Shown: positions 44,960 to 53,728 of the stretch, piece after piece | Layout of the letters: each line of letters begins with the position of its first letter | Numbering within the stretch: position 1 is the first letter of the stretch | NCBI GenBank assembly: GCA_963772555.1 | Contig: CAVYXQ010000018.1 | Span: 62,001 to 126,000 of the forward strand | DNA length: 64,000 nt | Reading direction: 5' to 3' | Source: Roseiarcus sp963772555 | GTDB lineage: Bacteria > Pseudomonadota > Alphaproteobacteria > Rhizobiales > Beijerinckiaceae | The notes under the pieces: generated by a model | Told to the model about the DNA's origin: nothing | The model's database searches: none | Seen by the model: the letters and a program-made list of their open reading frames with translations, nothing else | Made by a program: the position numbers and the translations under genes

Positions 44960-45385
44960 TCAGAGGGCCCAGACGAACATGGCCACCGCCAGCACCCCAA
45001 TGGCGGCGAAGCCCGACTCGACGAAGCCCCATGTCCGAATGAGCGCCTTTGCCGCCGCGATGTCCCGGCCGCGCAGCGACAGGATCTGGTTGTTGAGCGG
45101 CGACATGACGAAGAAGGCATAAGGCCAGGTCGAGATGATGATCAGCGCGCCGAACACCCAGCGCACGTCGTCGGATTCGAACCAGGTGATGAAACCGGCG
45201 AGCGCCGCCGCCAGCGCAAAGGCCCCAAGCAGGGCGACGCCGCGGCTGTCGCTCGGCGCCCACTCGCTGAGCAGCGCCTCTTCGTCATCGAGCGCGAGTT
45301 GCGCCGGCTGCTCGACCCAGTTCACATAAATGGCCGCGCCGGCGAAGGCGGCGGCGAAAGCGAGCGCGATCGATCCCGAAATCAT
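44960..45385 (-). CDS. DUF1772-like membrane protein
   Basis: A 141-residue protein with four predicted membrane helices (about 5-22, 50-68, 75-95, 120-140), resembling the DUF1772/anthrone-oxygenase-like family ('YVNWVEQPAQLAL', 'WPYAFFVMSPLNNQIL'). The role is unknown. The ATG at 45385 has AGGAG 6 nt upstream, so the longer frame to 45475 is rejected. It lies 44 bp upstream of cobS on the same strand. Confidence 0.72.
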   Translation of the reverse strand: MISGSIALAFAAAFAGAAIYVNWVEQPAQLALDDEEALLSEWAPSDSRGVALLGAFALAAALAGFITWFESDDVRWVFGALIIISTWPYAFFVMSPLNNQILSLRGRDIAAAKALIRTWGFVESGFAAIGVLAVAMFVWAL

Positions 45386-45523
45386 GGAGGCTCCTTGATC
45401 GCGATTCTCTAGCATGAAGCCGGCCGGAATGCGCGATGCCGGGGCCCCCTCGAGGTCGCCTCGCGGCCGGTTCACGGCGCGACCCGAAGGGCCATTCTCT
45501 TTTCCTTAACAATAGGACCGCGG

Positions 45524-45538
45524 GAACAAAAAAAGAAC
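45524..45538 (+). promoter_or_regulatory. Alphaproteobacterial SOS (LexA) box of recA
   Basis: GAAC-A7-GAAC matches the alphaproteobacterial LexA consensus GTTC-N7-GTTC read on the other strand. It lies 97 nt before the recA ATG. A third GAAC follows at 45549, next to a TTGCGCGCAA palindrome. Confidence 0.8.
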
Positions 45539-45634
45539 TTGCGCGCAAGAACAAACCATGTACACATGGCTCCCCTGGGGGCGCTAGACCGCTGTTGCGG
45601 ATCGGACCCCGCCCGTGAGAGAAGGACGACGACG

Positions 45635-46714
45635 ATGAACCAGCCAATTCTTCGCGTGGTGGAAGGGGCAAGCGTGGACAAGACCAAGGCGCTTGACGCC
45701 GCCCTGTCGCAGATCGAACGCGCCTTCGGCAAGGGTTCGATCATGCGGCTGGGCAAAAACCAGCAGGCGGTTGAAATCGACACGGTGTCCACCGGCTCGC
45801 TAGGGCTCGACATTGCGCTGGGAGTCGGCGGTTTGCCGCGCGGTCGCGTGGTCGAAATCTACGGACCGGAATCTTCCGGCAAGACCACGCTCACCCTCCA
45901 TGTGATCGCGGAAGCGCAAAAGAAGGGCGGGGTTTGCGCCTTCGTCGACGCGGAACATGCGCTCGACCCCATCTATGCCCGCAAGCTCGGCGTCAATCTC
46001 AACGATCTCCTGATCTCCCAGCCGGACACCGGCGAGCAGGCGCTCGAAATCACCGACACCCTGGTGCGCTCGGGCGCGATCGACGTTCTGGTCATCGATT
46101 CGGTTGCGGCTCTGACGCCGAGAGCCGAGATCGAGGGCGAGATGGGGGATTCGCAGCCCGGACTGCAGGCGCGGCTGATGAGCCAGGCTCTGCGCAAGCT
46201 CACCGCCTCGATCTCGCGCTCCAACACGATGGTGATCTTCATCAACCAGATTCGCATGAAGATCGGCGTCATGTACGGATCCCCCGAAACGACATCGGGC
46301 GGCAACGCGCTGAAGTTTTACGCCTCCGTTCGCCTCGACATTCGCCGGATCGGCGCGATCAAGGATCGCGACCAGGTCGTCGGCAATCAGACCCGCGTCA
46401 AGGTCGTCAAGAACAAGGTCGCTCCGCCGTTCAAGCAGGTGGAGTTCGACATCATGTATGGCGAAGGCGTCTCCAAGGCTGGCGAGCTGATCGACCTTGG
46501 GGTCAAGGCGGGCGTCGTGGAAAAGTCGGGCTCCTGGTTCTCCTTCGACAGCATTCGCCTCGGTCAGGGCCGGGAGAACGCCAAGGCCCATTTGAAGGGG
46601 AACCCGGAAATGGCGGACAGGATCGAACGCGCGATCCGGGAGAGAGCCGGACTCATCGCCGATCGCATCCTCGAGAACGCCGGTCCCGCCGACGAGGACG
46701 ACGTCGAAGGCTGA
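45635..46714 (+). CDS. recA: Recombinase RecA
   Basis: A 359-residue RecA that forms filaments on single-stranded DNA for strand exchange and triggers LexA self-cleavage. Walker A is 'GPESSGKTT', with the L1/L2 DNA-binding loops near 'EIEGEMGDSQPGLQ' and 'RMKIGVMYGSPETTSGGNALKFY'. The ATG at 45635 follows GAAGGA; the frame is open to 45539, which lies in the SOS-box region. It is regulated by the box at 45524-45538. Confidence 0.98.
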   Translation: MNQPILRVVEGASVDKTKALDAALSQIERAFGKGSIMRLGKNQQAVEIDTVSTGSLGLDIALGVGGLPRGRVVEIYGPESSGKTTLTLHVIAEAQKKGGVCAFVDAEHALDPIYARKLGVNLNDLLISQPDTGEQALEITDTLVRSGAIDVLVIDSVAALTPRAEIEGEMGDSQPGLQARLMSQALRKLTASISRSNTMVIFINQIRMKIGVMYGSPETTSGGNALKFYASVRLDIRRIGAIKDRDQVVGNQTRVKVVKNKVAPPFKQVEFDIMYGEGVSKAGELIDLGVKAGVVEKSGSWFSFDSIRLGQGRENAKAHLKGNPEMADRIERAIRERAGLIADRILENAGPADEDDVEG

Positions 46715-46799
46715 AGGCTCCTTCGGGCGCCGCCTCGCGTCCCTCCCTCGAAGAAGCCGCCCGACCGCCAGGGAAACCCTCAACGCCGACGCGTCGAGC

Positions 46800-46833
46800 G
46801 CGGGGGCGGCGGCCGCCATGCCGCCGCCCCCGC
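46800..46833 (+). terminator. Long GC hairpin between recA and alaS
   Basis: Perfect 14-bp arms (GCGGGGGCGGCGGC and its complement) flank a 6-nt loop, 86 nt after recA. No T-run follows, so it is a weak candidate for intrinsic termination but would be a very stable mRNA 3' structure. The rest of the 46715-47030 gap shows no gene. Confidence 0.45.
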
Positions 46834-47030
46834 CGACTGCGCCCGCGCCTCGCGCCGCGGCGCGCGCCTCGAGCCGCCGGCGCGGGGCATTTCCCCTCAG
46901 ACTGACCCGCCTGCCTTGCAGCGGAAGCCGCCGCGCCCGACTTGATCGTTGGCGCGCAATTCCCGTGTTGGCGCTTTGTGGGGCCTTGATTTAGAAGCGC
47001 ACGGGAAAAGCGTGACGAGGCAACGTGTTC

Positions 47031-49694
47031 ATGAGCGGCGTCAACGAGATTCGATCGAACTTCCTTCAGTTCTTCGCCAGGAACGGGCACGAGGTCGTGC
47101 CGTCGAGCTCGCTCGTGCCGCGAAACGACCCGACGCTCATGTTCACCAATGCGGGGATGGTGCAGTTCAAGAACGTCTTCACCGGAATCGAGAAGCGGCC
47201 GTATTCGCGTGCGGCGACGGCGCAAAAATGCGTCCGCGCCGGCGGCAAGCACAATGACCTCGACAACGTCGGCTACACTGCGCGCCACCACACCTTCTTT
47301 GAAATGCTCGGCAACTTCTCCTTCGGAGACTACTTCAAGGCGGAGGCGATCGAATATGCGTGGGAGCTCCTCACCCGCGATTTCGGCCTGCCGAAGCAGC
47401 GTCTGACGGTGACCGTCTATTACGACGACGACGCCGCCCACGACCTATGGAAGCGGATCTCCGGTCTTCCCGAAGAGCGGCTCATCCGCATCGCCACGAG
47501 CGACAATTTCTGGGCGATGGGCGATACCGGCCCTTGTGGTCCCTGTTCCGAGATTTTCTACGACCACGGCGACCACATTCCCGGAGGGCCGCCCGGTTCG
47601 CCCGACGCCGACGGCGATCGCTTCATCGAGATCTGGAACCTCGTCTTCATGCAGTTCGAGACGCTGCCGGGCGGCGAGCGCGTCAATCTCCCGCGGCCCT
47701 CGATCGACACTGGGATGGGCCTCGAGCGCATCGCGGCCGTGCTGCAGGGCGTGCACGACAATTACGACATCGATCTCTTCCGGGCGCTCATCCGCGCGAT
47801 CGCCGACCTGACCGGCGTCGATCCCGACGGTCCGCAGAAAGCCTCGCATCGGGTGATCGCGGATCACCTGCGCGCCTCCGCCTTCCTCGTCGCCGACGGC
47901 GTCCTGCCCTCGAACGAAGGCCGCGGCTACGTGCTGCGCCGGATCATGCGCCGGGCGATGCGGCACGCGCAGATCATCGGCGCACGCGACCCGCTGATGT
48001 GGCGGCTCGTTCCCGCGCTAACCCGGGAAATGGGCCAGGCCTATCCCGAACTGACGCGGGCCGAGGCGCTGATCTCCGAGACGCTCAAGCTGGAGGAGAC
48101 GCGATTTCGCACCACGCTTGCCCGCGGGCTGGCGATCCTCGAGGAGGAAACGCGACCGCTGCCGCCGGGCGCCGAGCTTTCCGGCGAGACCGCGTTCAAG
48201 CTTTACGACACCTTTGGCTTTCCGCTCGACCTGACCCAGGATGCGCTGCGCGCCCGCGGGCTCTCGGTCGATGTCGGCGGCTTCAACGCGGCGATGGAGC
48301 GGCAGCGCGCCGAGGCGCGCCGCGCCTGGGCGGGATCCGGCGAAGCGGCGACCGAGACCGTCTGGTACGCCTTGCGCGAGCGTGTCGGCGCCACGGATTT
48401 CCTCGGTTACGAAACCGAGACGGCGGAGGGCGTGATCCAGGCGATCGTCAAGGACAGCGCCGAGGTTGCGATTCTGGAGGCCGGCGACAAGGGCATGCTC
48501 GTCCTCAATCAGACGCCGTTCTACGGCGAGGCCGGAGGCCAGGTCGGCGACGTCGGCGAAATGTCGGCGCCCGGCTTTCGCGCCGCGGTCACCGATACGC
48601 GCAAGAAGCTCGGCGATCTTATCGTCCATGAAGTTTCGGTCGTCGAGGGAAGCGCGCGGGTCGGCATGCCGGTCGAACTCCTGGTCGATCACGCGGCCCG
48701 CTCGGCGACGCGCGCCAACCATTCGGCGACCCACATCCTGCAGGAGGCTTTGCGGCTCGTCCTCGGCGATCACGTGGCGCAGAAGGGCTCGCTCGTCTCG
48801 CCCGACCGGCTGCGCTTCGACATCGCCCATCCGAAGCCGATCACCCCGGAGGAGCTCGCCGCGGTCGAGGACATCGCCAACCGGGTGGTTCTCGAGAACG
48901 CCGAGGTGACGACCCGCCTGATGAGCCTCGACGACGCCCGCGCCTCAGGCGCCCGCGCGCTCTTCGGAGAAAAGTACGGCGACGAGGTGCGGGTCGTCAG
49001 CATGGGAACGATCGAGGACGATGCGACGCACGAGCGCGCCTATTCGGTCGAGCTTTGCGGCGGCACCCACGTCGGCCGGACCGGCGATATCGGCCTCATC
49101 TCGATTGTCGGCGAAAGCCCGGTCGCGGCCGGGGTGAGGCGGATCGAGGCGAAGACGCGCGACAATGCGCGCAAGCGCCTCTCCGCCGATTCCCATACCC
49201 TCGCCCAGCTGGCGGCGCTCCTGCGCGCGCCTCCCGAGGGAGCGGCCGAGCGGCTCGAAGCGCTGATCGAGGACAAGCGCAAGCTTGAGCGCGAACTCGC
49301 CGACGCCCGGCGCAAACTCGCCATGGGCGCAGGCTCGGGCGCGCCCCAGGTCGTGCGGGACGTCGCCGGCGTCAGGTTCTATTCGCGCGCCGTTAGCGGC
49401 GTCGAGATGAAGGACCTCAAGTCGCTGGCGGACGAGGCCAAGCAGAGCGTCGGATCGGGGGTCGTGGCGATCGCGGCGACCGGCGACGACGGCAAGGCGA
49501 GCCTCGTGGTCGCCGTGACCCCAGACCAGACTGGACGCTTCAACGCCGTCGACCTCGTGCGGCTCGGCTCGGCCGTGCTCGGCGGCAAGGGCGGCGGCGG
49601 TCGCGCCGACATGGCCCAGGCCGGGGGGCCTGAGGGCGCAAAGGCAGGCGAGGCGCTGGAAGCGGTCGAGCAGGGGATCAGGGCGCGGGCCTGA
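47031..49694 (+). CDS. alaS: Alanine-tRNA ligase
   Basis: An 887-residue synthetase with a class II catalytic domain (residues 1-250; 'FTNAGMVQFKNVFTG', 'ARHHTFFEMLGNFSFGDYFK', 'GDTGPCGPCSEIFYD'), a tRNA-recognition domain, an editing domain with the zinc motif 'HSATHILQEAL' and 'CGGTHVGRTGDIG', and a C-Ala domain near the end (about 740-887). The ATG at 47031 is used; a GTG at 47025 is closer to GAGG. recA-alaS-icd is a conserved Rhizobiales order. Confidence 0.97.
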   Translation: MSGVNEIRSNFLQFFARNGHEVVPSSSLVPRNDPTLMFTNAGMVQFKNVFTGIEKRPYSRAATAQKCVRAGGKHNDLDNVGYTARHHTFFEMLGNFSFGDYFKAEAIEYAWELLTRDFGLPKQRLTVTVYYDDDAAHDLWKRISGLPEERLIRIATSDNFWAMGDTGPCGPCSEIFYDHGDHIPGGPPGSPDADGDRFIEIWNLVFMQFETLPGGERVNLPRPSIDTGMGLERIAAVLQGVHDNYDIDLFRALIRAIADLTGVDPDGPQKASHRVIADHLRASAFLVADGVLPSNEGRGYVLRRIMRRAMRHAQIIGARDPLMWRLVPALTREMGQAYPELTRAEALISETLKLEETRFRTTLARGLAILEEETRPLPPGAELSGETAFKLYDTFGFPLDLTQDALRARGLSVDVGGFNAAMERQRAEARRAWAGSGEAATETVWYALRERVGATDFLGYETETAEGVIQAIVKDSAEVAILEAGDKGMLVLNQTPFYGEAGGQVGDVGEMSAPGFRAAVTDTRKKLGDLIVHEVSVVEGSARVGMPVELLVDHAARSATRANHSATHILQEALRLVLGDHVAQKGSLVSPDRLRFDIAHPKPITPEELAAVEDIANRVVLENAEVTTRLMSLDDARASGARALFGEKYGDEVRVVSMGTIEDDATHERAYSVELCGGTHVGRTGDIGLISIVGESPVAAGVRRIEAKTRDNARKRLSADSHTLAQLAALLRAPPEGAAERLEALIEDKRKLERELADARRKLAMGAGSGAPQVVRDVAGVRFYSRAVSGVEMKDLKSLADEAKQSVGSGVVAIAATGDDGKASLVVAVTPDQTGRFNAVDLVRLGSAVLGGKGGGGRADMAQAGGPEGAKAGEALEAVEQGIRARA

Positions 49695-49707
49695 GCTTAA
49701 CTGGCGC

Positions 49708-49764
49708 CGCCCCTCATCCGGCCGCGCTTCGCGCGTCCACCTTCTCTCGCGCGCGGGAGAAGGG
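49708..49764. repeat. Intergenic palindromic repeat between alaS and icd
   Basis: A CCCCTCATCCGG...GCGCTTCGCGC...CTTCTCTCGCGCGCGGGAGAAGG element, made of two hairpins, is typical of repeats dispersed in alphaproteobacteria. It sits between convergent genes, where it may end both transcripts. Confidence 0.6.
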
Positions 49765-49779
49765 CGCGCTCGCCGGCCT

Positions 49780-51003
49780 TCAGGCGGCTGAGGCCGCCAT
49801 CGCCTTTTTCAGGTTCTCGTCGACCTTGTCGAGGAAGCCGCCGGTCGAGAGCCATTTCTGCTCCGGCCCGACGAGCAGCGCCAGGTCCTTGGTCATGTAT
49901 CCGGCCTCGACTGTCTCGACGCAGACCCGCTCGAGCGTCTCGGCGAATTTGGCCAGCGCCGCGTTGCCGTCGAGCTTCGCCCGATGGGACAGCCCGCGCG
50001 TCCAGGCGAAGATCGAGGCGATGGAATTGGTCGAGGTTTCCCGGCCCTTCTGATGCTCGCGGTAGTGGCGGGTGACGGTTCCGTGCGCCGCTTCCGCTTC
50101 GACCGTTCGGCCGTCCGGCGTCATCAAGACGCTGGTCATCAGGCCGAGCGAGCCGTAGCCCTGGGCGACTGTGTCGGACTGCACGTCGCCGTCGTAGTTC
50201 TTGCAGGCCCAGACATAGCCGCCAGACCACTTGAGCGCCGAAGCGACCATGTCGTCGATGAGACGATGCTCGTAGGTGATGCCGAGGCTCGCGAACTTCG
50301 ATTTGAATTCGCTCTCGTAAACCTCCTGGAAAATGTCCTTGAAGCGCCCGTCATAAAATTTGAGAATCGTGTTCTTGGTCGAGAGATAGACGGGATACTT
50401 GCGCATGATCCCGTAGTTCAGCGACGCGCGGGCGAAATCGCGAATGGAATCGTCGAGGTTGTACATCGCCATGGCGACGCCGGCGCCCGGGAACTTGAAC
50501 ACCTCCCGCTCGATGACGGCGCCGTCGTCGCCTTCGAAACGGATGGTCAGGCGCCCCTTGCCGGGAACCTTGAAGTCGGTGGCGCGGTACTGGTCGCCGT
50601 AAGCGTGGCGGCCGACGACGATCGGTTGCGTCCAGCCCGGAACCAGGCGCGGCACGTTCCTGCAGATGATCGGCTCGCGGAAGATGACGCCGCCGAGGAT
50701 ATTGCGGATCGTGCCGTTCGGGCTCTTCCACATCTCCTTCAGGTTGAACTCTTTGACGCGCGCTTCGTCCGGCGTGATCGTGGCGCATTTGACCCCGGCG
50801 CCGGTGGCCTTGATCGCCTCAGCCGCCTCGACGGTCACCTTGTCGTTGGTCGCGTCGCGATGTTCGACCGAAAGATCGAAATACACGAGCTCGACGTCGA
50901 GGTAGGGGCGAATGAGCTTCTCGCGGATGAGCTGCCAGATGATCCGGGTCATTTCGTCGCCGTCGAGCTCGACGACAGGATTTGCGACTTTGATCTTGGA
51001 CAT
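49780..51003 (-). CDS. icd: NADP-dependent isocitrate dehydrogenase
   Basis: A 407-residue enzyme of the eukaryote-like IDH subfamily (TCA cycle, isocitrate to 2-oxoglutarate). 'PNGTIRNILGGVIFREPIIC', 'KNYDGDVQSDTVAQGYGSLGLMTS' (metal site) and 'AEAAHGTVTRHYREHQKG' (NADP site) are clear. It converges on alaS with a repeat element between them. Confidence 0.98.
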   Translation of the reverse strand: MSKIKVANPVVELDGDEMTRIIWQLIREKLIRPYLDVELVYFDLSVEHRDATNDKVTVEAAEAIKATGAGVKCATITPDEARVKEFNLKEMWKSPNGTIRNILGGVIFREPIICRNVPRLVPGWTQPIVVGRHAYGDQYRATDFKVPGKGRLTIRFEGDDGAVIEREVFKFPGAGVAMAMYNLDDSIRDFARASLNYGIMRKYPVYLSTKNTILKFYDGRFKDIFQEVYESEFKSKFASLGITYEHRLIDDMVASALKWSGGYVWACKNYDGDVQSDTVAQGYGSLGLMTSVLMTPDGRTVEAEAAHGTVTRHYREHQKGRETSTNSIASIFAWTRGLSHRAKLDGNAALAKFAETLERVCVETVEAGYMTKDLALLVGPEQKWLSTGGFLDKVDENLKKAMAASAA

Positions 51004-51357
51004 AGGAAAATGTTCCTGGCGGATCGGGTGAGCAGGCTCTCGTTTTCGCCCCTATAGCACCCGCTCCCGGAGCGTCCTAGTTCTGCTTTCGGCACAACCG
51101 GACGGGTCAATCGAAGAGGGGAGACCTCGCGCCCGGGCGGCGCCGGCGGGCGAGACGAAGGCCGGCGGGATCGATTCGGCGAGCCCTCATCGCCCGCTCC
51201 TCATGGCGGTTTGCCTGCGGAACCACGTCACCCGGGCGTCGCTTGGTTTCCTTAATGCCGCTCCGCGGAACGCGGATCGATTGCCGGGGTTTCGGGGTTC
51301 CGATGGTCCTGACTATGTTGCTATTCGTTTCAGCCGGGTCGGAGGAGGTTGCGGACT
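51004..51357. other. Divergent region between icd and the transglycosylase gene
   Basis: No gene is supported. The region holds the promoters of both flanking genes. GGAGGAGG (51341-51348) is the ribosome site that places the transglycosylase start at TTG 51358. I see no regulator motif I would trust. Confidence 0.35.
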
Positions 51358-52311
51358 TTGTCGTCGACGGGCGGGAGAAGCTCGAGCAGGGAGCAGCGGC
51401 GCGTTTGGCTGAAAGGCGTCCGCGCCGCCGGCGCCTCCGCTCGATCCGGAAAGGGCGCCGGCCGCAGATTTTCGGTCCTGAGCTGCGCTTTCGTCGCCCT
51501 CGTGGCGCAGGCTGCGAAGGGGTCCGCGGGCGAGGCCGCCGCGGCGAGCGACAACGCTTTGGCGACGCTCTGCGGGATCGTCGAGACCTCGGCCAAGGCC
51601 CAAGGCCTGCCCGTCAATTTTTTCACCCGGCTCATCTGGCAGGAGAGCGCGTTTCAGCCCGGGGCGGTGAGCCCGGCGGGGGCGATGGGCGTGGCGCAGT
51701 TCATGCCCGGCACCGCCTCCGAGCGCGGACTCTCGGATCCCTTCGATCCGGCGATCGCCATTCCGGGCTCGGCGAAATTCCTCGCCGAACTCTCGCAGCG
51801 CTTCGGCAATCTCGGCCTCGCGGCGGCGGCCTATAACGCCGGCCCGAATGCGGTCGCGAACTGGCTCGCGGGCAAAGCGTCGCTGCCGTTCGAGACCCAG
51901 GATTACGTGCTTTCGATCACCGGTCACGACGTCGAGGAGTGGCGCAGCGAGAAGCCGCCGGCGGAGGCCACGCCCGACCCCGACAGGCCGTGCCTCGCCT
52001 CGATCGCCAAGCTGCGCGTCGCGCGCGGGCCGGCGGGACCGGCAATCTCCGGCATTTTCGCTCCCTGGGGCGTCCAGGTGGCGGGCAGCTTTTCCAAGGC
52101 CGCCGCGCTCGGCGCCTTCGCCCGGGCCGAGCGGACCTACGCCAGCGTCATCGGCGGCATGAGCCCGTTCGTGCTCGGCACGGCGCTCAGAAGCCGCGGC
52201 TTCCGCCCGTTCTATCGGGTCAGGCTGCCGGCGCAGTCGCGGGCGGAAGCGGACAAGATCTGCAACCGCCTTCAGGCGGTCGGCGGCGCCTGCGTCGTGC
52301 TGAGGAGCTAA
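51358..52311 (+). CDS. Lytic murein transglycosylase with SLT domain and SPOR-like tail
   Basis: A protein of about 317 residues: a basic N-terminus, a signal-like hydrophobic stretch ('FSVLSCAFVALVAQAAKGSAG', about residues 39-58) and an SLT goose-lysozyme-like domain with catalytic Glu in 'IWQESAFQPGAVS', 'GAMGVAQFMPGTA' and 'AAYNAGPNAV'. The C-terminal 75 residues ('FYRVRLPAQSRAEADKICNRL') resemble a SPOR peptidoglycan-binding domain. It cuts glycan strands in the periplasm. The start is uncertain: TTG 51358 has a good ribosome site 9 nt upstream, while TTG 51349 abuts it. The long basic N-terminus before the signal is odd. Confidence 0.85.
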   Translation: MSSTGGRSSSREQRRVWLKGVRAAGASARSGKGAGRRFSVLSCAFVALVAQAAKGSAGEAAAASDNALATLCGIVETSAKAQGLPVNFFTRLIWQESAFQPGAVSPAGAMGVAQFMPGTASERGLSDPFDPAIAIPGSAKFLAELSQRFGNLGLAAAAYNAGPNAVANWLAGKASLPFETQDYVLSITGHDVEEWRSEKPPAEATPDPDRPCLASIAKLRVARGPAGPAISGIFAPWGVQVAGSFSKAAALGAFARAERTYASVIGGMSPFVLGTALRSRGFRPFYRVRLPAQSRAEADKICNRLQAVGGACVVLRS

Positions 52312-52326
52312 TTAGCTCGCGGCGCC

Positions 52327-53271
52327 TCAGGCGTTCGGCAGGTTCCGCGCCAGCGCCTCGAGCGCCGCCATCCTGACCGCGACGCCCATCTCGACCTGCT
52401 CGCGGATCAGCGACTGCGGCCCGTCGGCGATCAGCGTGTCGATCTCGATGCCGCGGTTCATCGGCCCCGGATGCATGACGAGAGCGCCCGGCTTCGCGTA
52501 AGCGAGCTTCTCCCGGTCGAGGCCGAAGTAATGGTAATACTCCCGGACCGACGGCACGAAGGCGCCGCTCATCCGTTCGCGCTGCAGGCGGAGCATCATG
52601 ACGATGTCGGCGTCCACGAGCCCCGAGCGCATGTCGCGGCGGACTTCGACGCCCATACGCTCGACGCCTGCCGGCAGCAGCGTCGAGGGGCCGACGACGC
52701 GCACATGAGCGCCGAGCTTGCCGAGCAGCAGGATGTTCGAGCGGGCGACGCGCGAATGCAGAATGTCGCCGCAGATGGCGACGGTCAGGCCCTCGATGCG
52801 GCCGAGGTTGCGGCGAATGGTCAAGGCGTCGAGCAGCGCCTGGGTCGGATGCTCGTGCGCGCCGTCGCCGGCGTTGATCACCGAGCAATCGACCTTGCGC
52901 GCCAGCAGCGACACAGCGCCCGCCGCATGGTGGCGCACCACCAGGATGTCGGGCCGCATGGCGTTCAGGGTCATTGCGGTGTCGATCAGCGTCTCGCCCT
53001 TTTTGACGCTCGAGGCCCCGACCGCCATGTTCATCACATCCGCCCCGAGCCGCTTGCCGGCGAGCTCGAACGAGGATTGCGTGCGCGTCGAAGCCTCGAA
53101 GAAAAGATTGATCTGCGTGCGCCCGCGCAAGGTCGCCCGTTTCTTCTCGACCTGGCGCGAAATGGCGACCGCTTCGTCGGAGAGATCGAGCAGCGCCTCG
53201 ATCTCCGGGCGCGACAAATGCTCGATGCCGAGCAGGTGGCGCTGGGCGAAGATGGGCGACGGCGCTATCAT
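52327..53271 (-). CDS. pyrB: Aspartate carbamoyltransferase catalytic chain
   Basis: A 314-residue enzyme for the second step of pyrimidine synthesis. The carbamoyl-phosphate site is 'FFEASTRTQSSFE', with 'GDGAHEHPTQALLD' and 'VMHPGPMNRGIEID' also present. ATG 53271 is used; a GTG at 53283 would add four residues. In many relatives pyrC follows in an operon, but here the next gene is the convergent transglycosylase, so pyrB stands alone. Confidence 0.96.
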   Translation of the reverse strand: MIAPSPIFAQRHLLGIEHLSRPEIEALLDLSDEAVAISRQVEKKRATLRGRTQINLFFEASTRTQSSFELAGKRLGADVMNMAVGASSVKKGETLIDTAMTLNAMRPDILVVRHHAAGAVSLLARKVDCSVINAGDGAHEHPTQALLDALTIRRNLGRIEGLTVAICGDILHSRVARSNILLLGKLGAHVRVVGPSTLLPAGVERMGVEVRRDMRSGLVDADIVMMLRLQRERMSGAFVPSVREYYHYFGLDREKLAYAKPGALVMHPGPMNRGIEIDTLIADGPQSLIREQVEMGVAVRMAALEALARNLPNA

Positions 53272-53728
53272 TGGAGCCGCCACCCTATAGCCGGCAGCGA
53301 GTTCGGGGCAACAGCGGAACGGCCGTTGTCCTCAGCCGAGCGGGCTCATCCGGCCGCTGCGCAGCCAAAGCGCGCCGGAGGCGCGTCCCAATCGTGGTAA
53401 GGGGCTCAATCGCCGTCGCGACGGCGCCGTCTAGCCTCTGCCGGTCTATAAGCCCGCGGCGTCGCGGCCGCAGGCGCGAGATTGCCGCCATCGTTATCGG
53501 ACTCGCAAGAAGGGGGGTCGGCCGGCCGCCTCGACATGACCCCAGGGCTCGTCGGCGAGCGCCGCGAATCAAGCAATATCGGTCAACTTCGTCGTTCCTG
53601 TCGGGCCATTTTCGCGCAATAATGCGCACGCAAAGGCGCGCTCTTCACGGGAAGCAGAGCCGCACCGGTCATTGCCTCGGTTGGTGGCTTTTCCCAGTCA
53701 CTTTTGCCGCGCAAGGAAGGCGACGCGA
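53272..53728. other. Intergenic region upstream of pyrB and the FAD oxidase
   Basis: About 450 bp of GC-rich sequence with no gene I can support on either strand. It must contain the promoters of pyrB (minus) and the FAD oxidase (plus). No operator, riboswitch or tRNA was recognised. Confidence 0.35.

Noticed and set aside
44916..45263. Extension of cobS upstream to 45263
   Set aside because: The added residues overlap the DUF1772 gene and are not CobS-like. GTG 44915 gives the family N-terminus.
51243..51836. Alternative frame overlapping the transglycosylase N-terminus
   Set aside because: It has a hydrophobic start but then becomes Arg-rich antiframe sequence. The SLT frame explains the region.
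53285..53629. 114-codon minus-strand frame upstream of pyrB
   Set aside because: Arg-rich with no motif, no ribosome site and no similarity I recognise.
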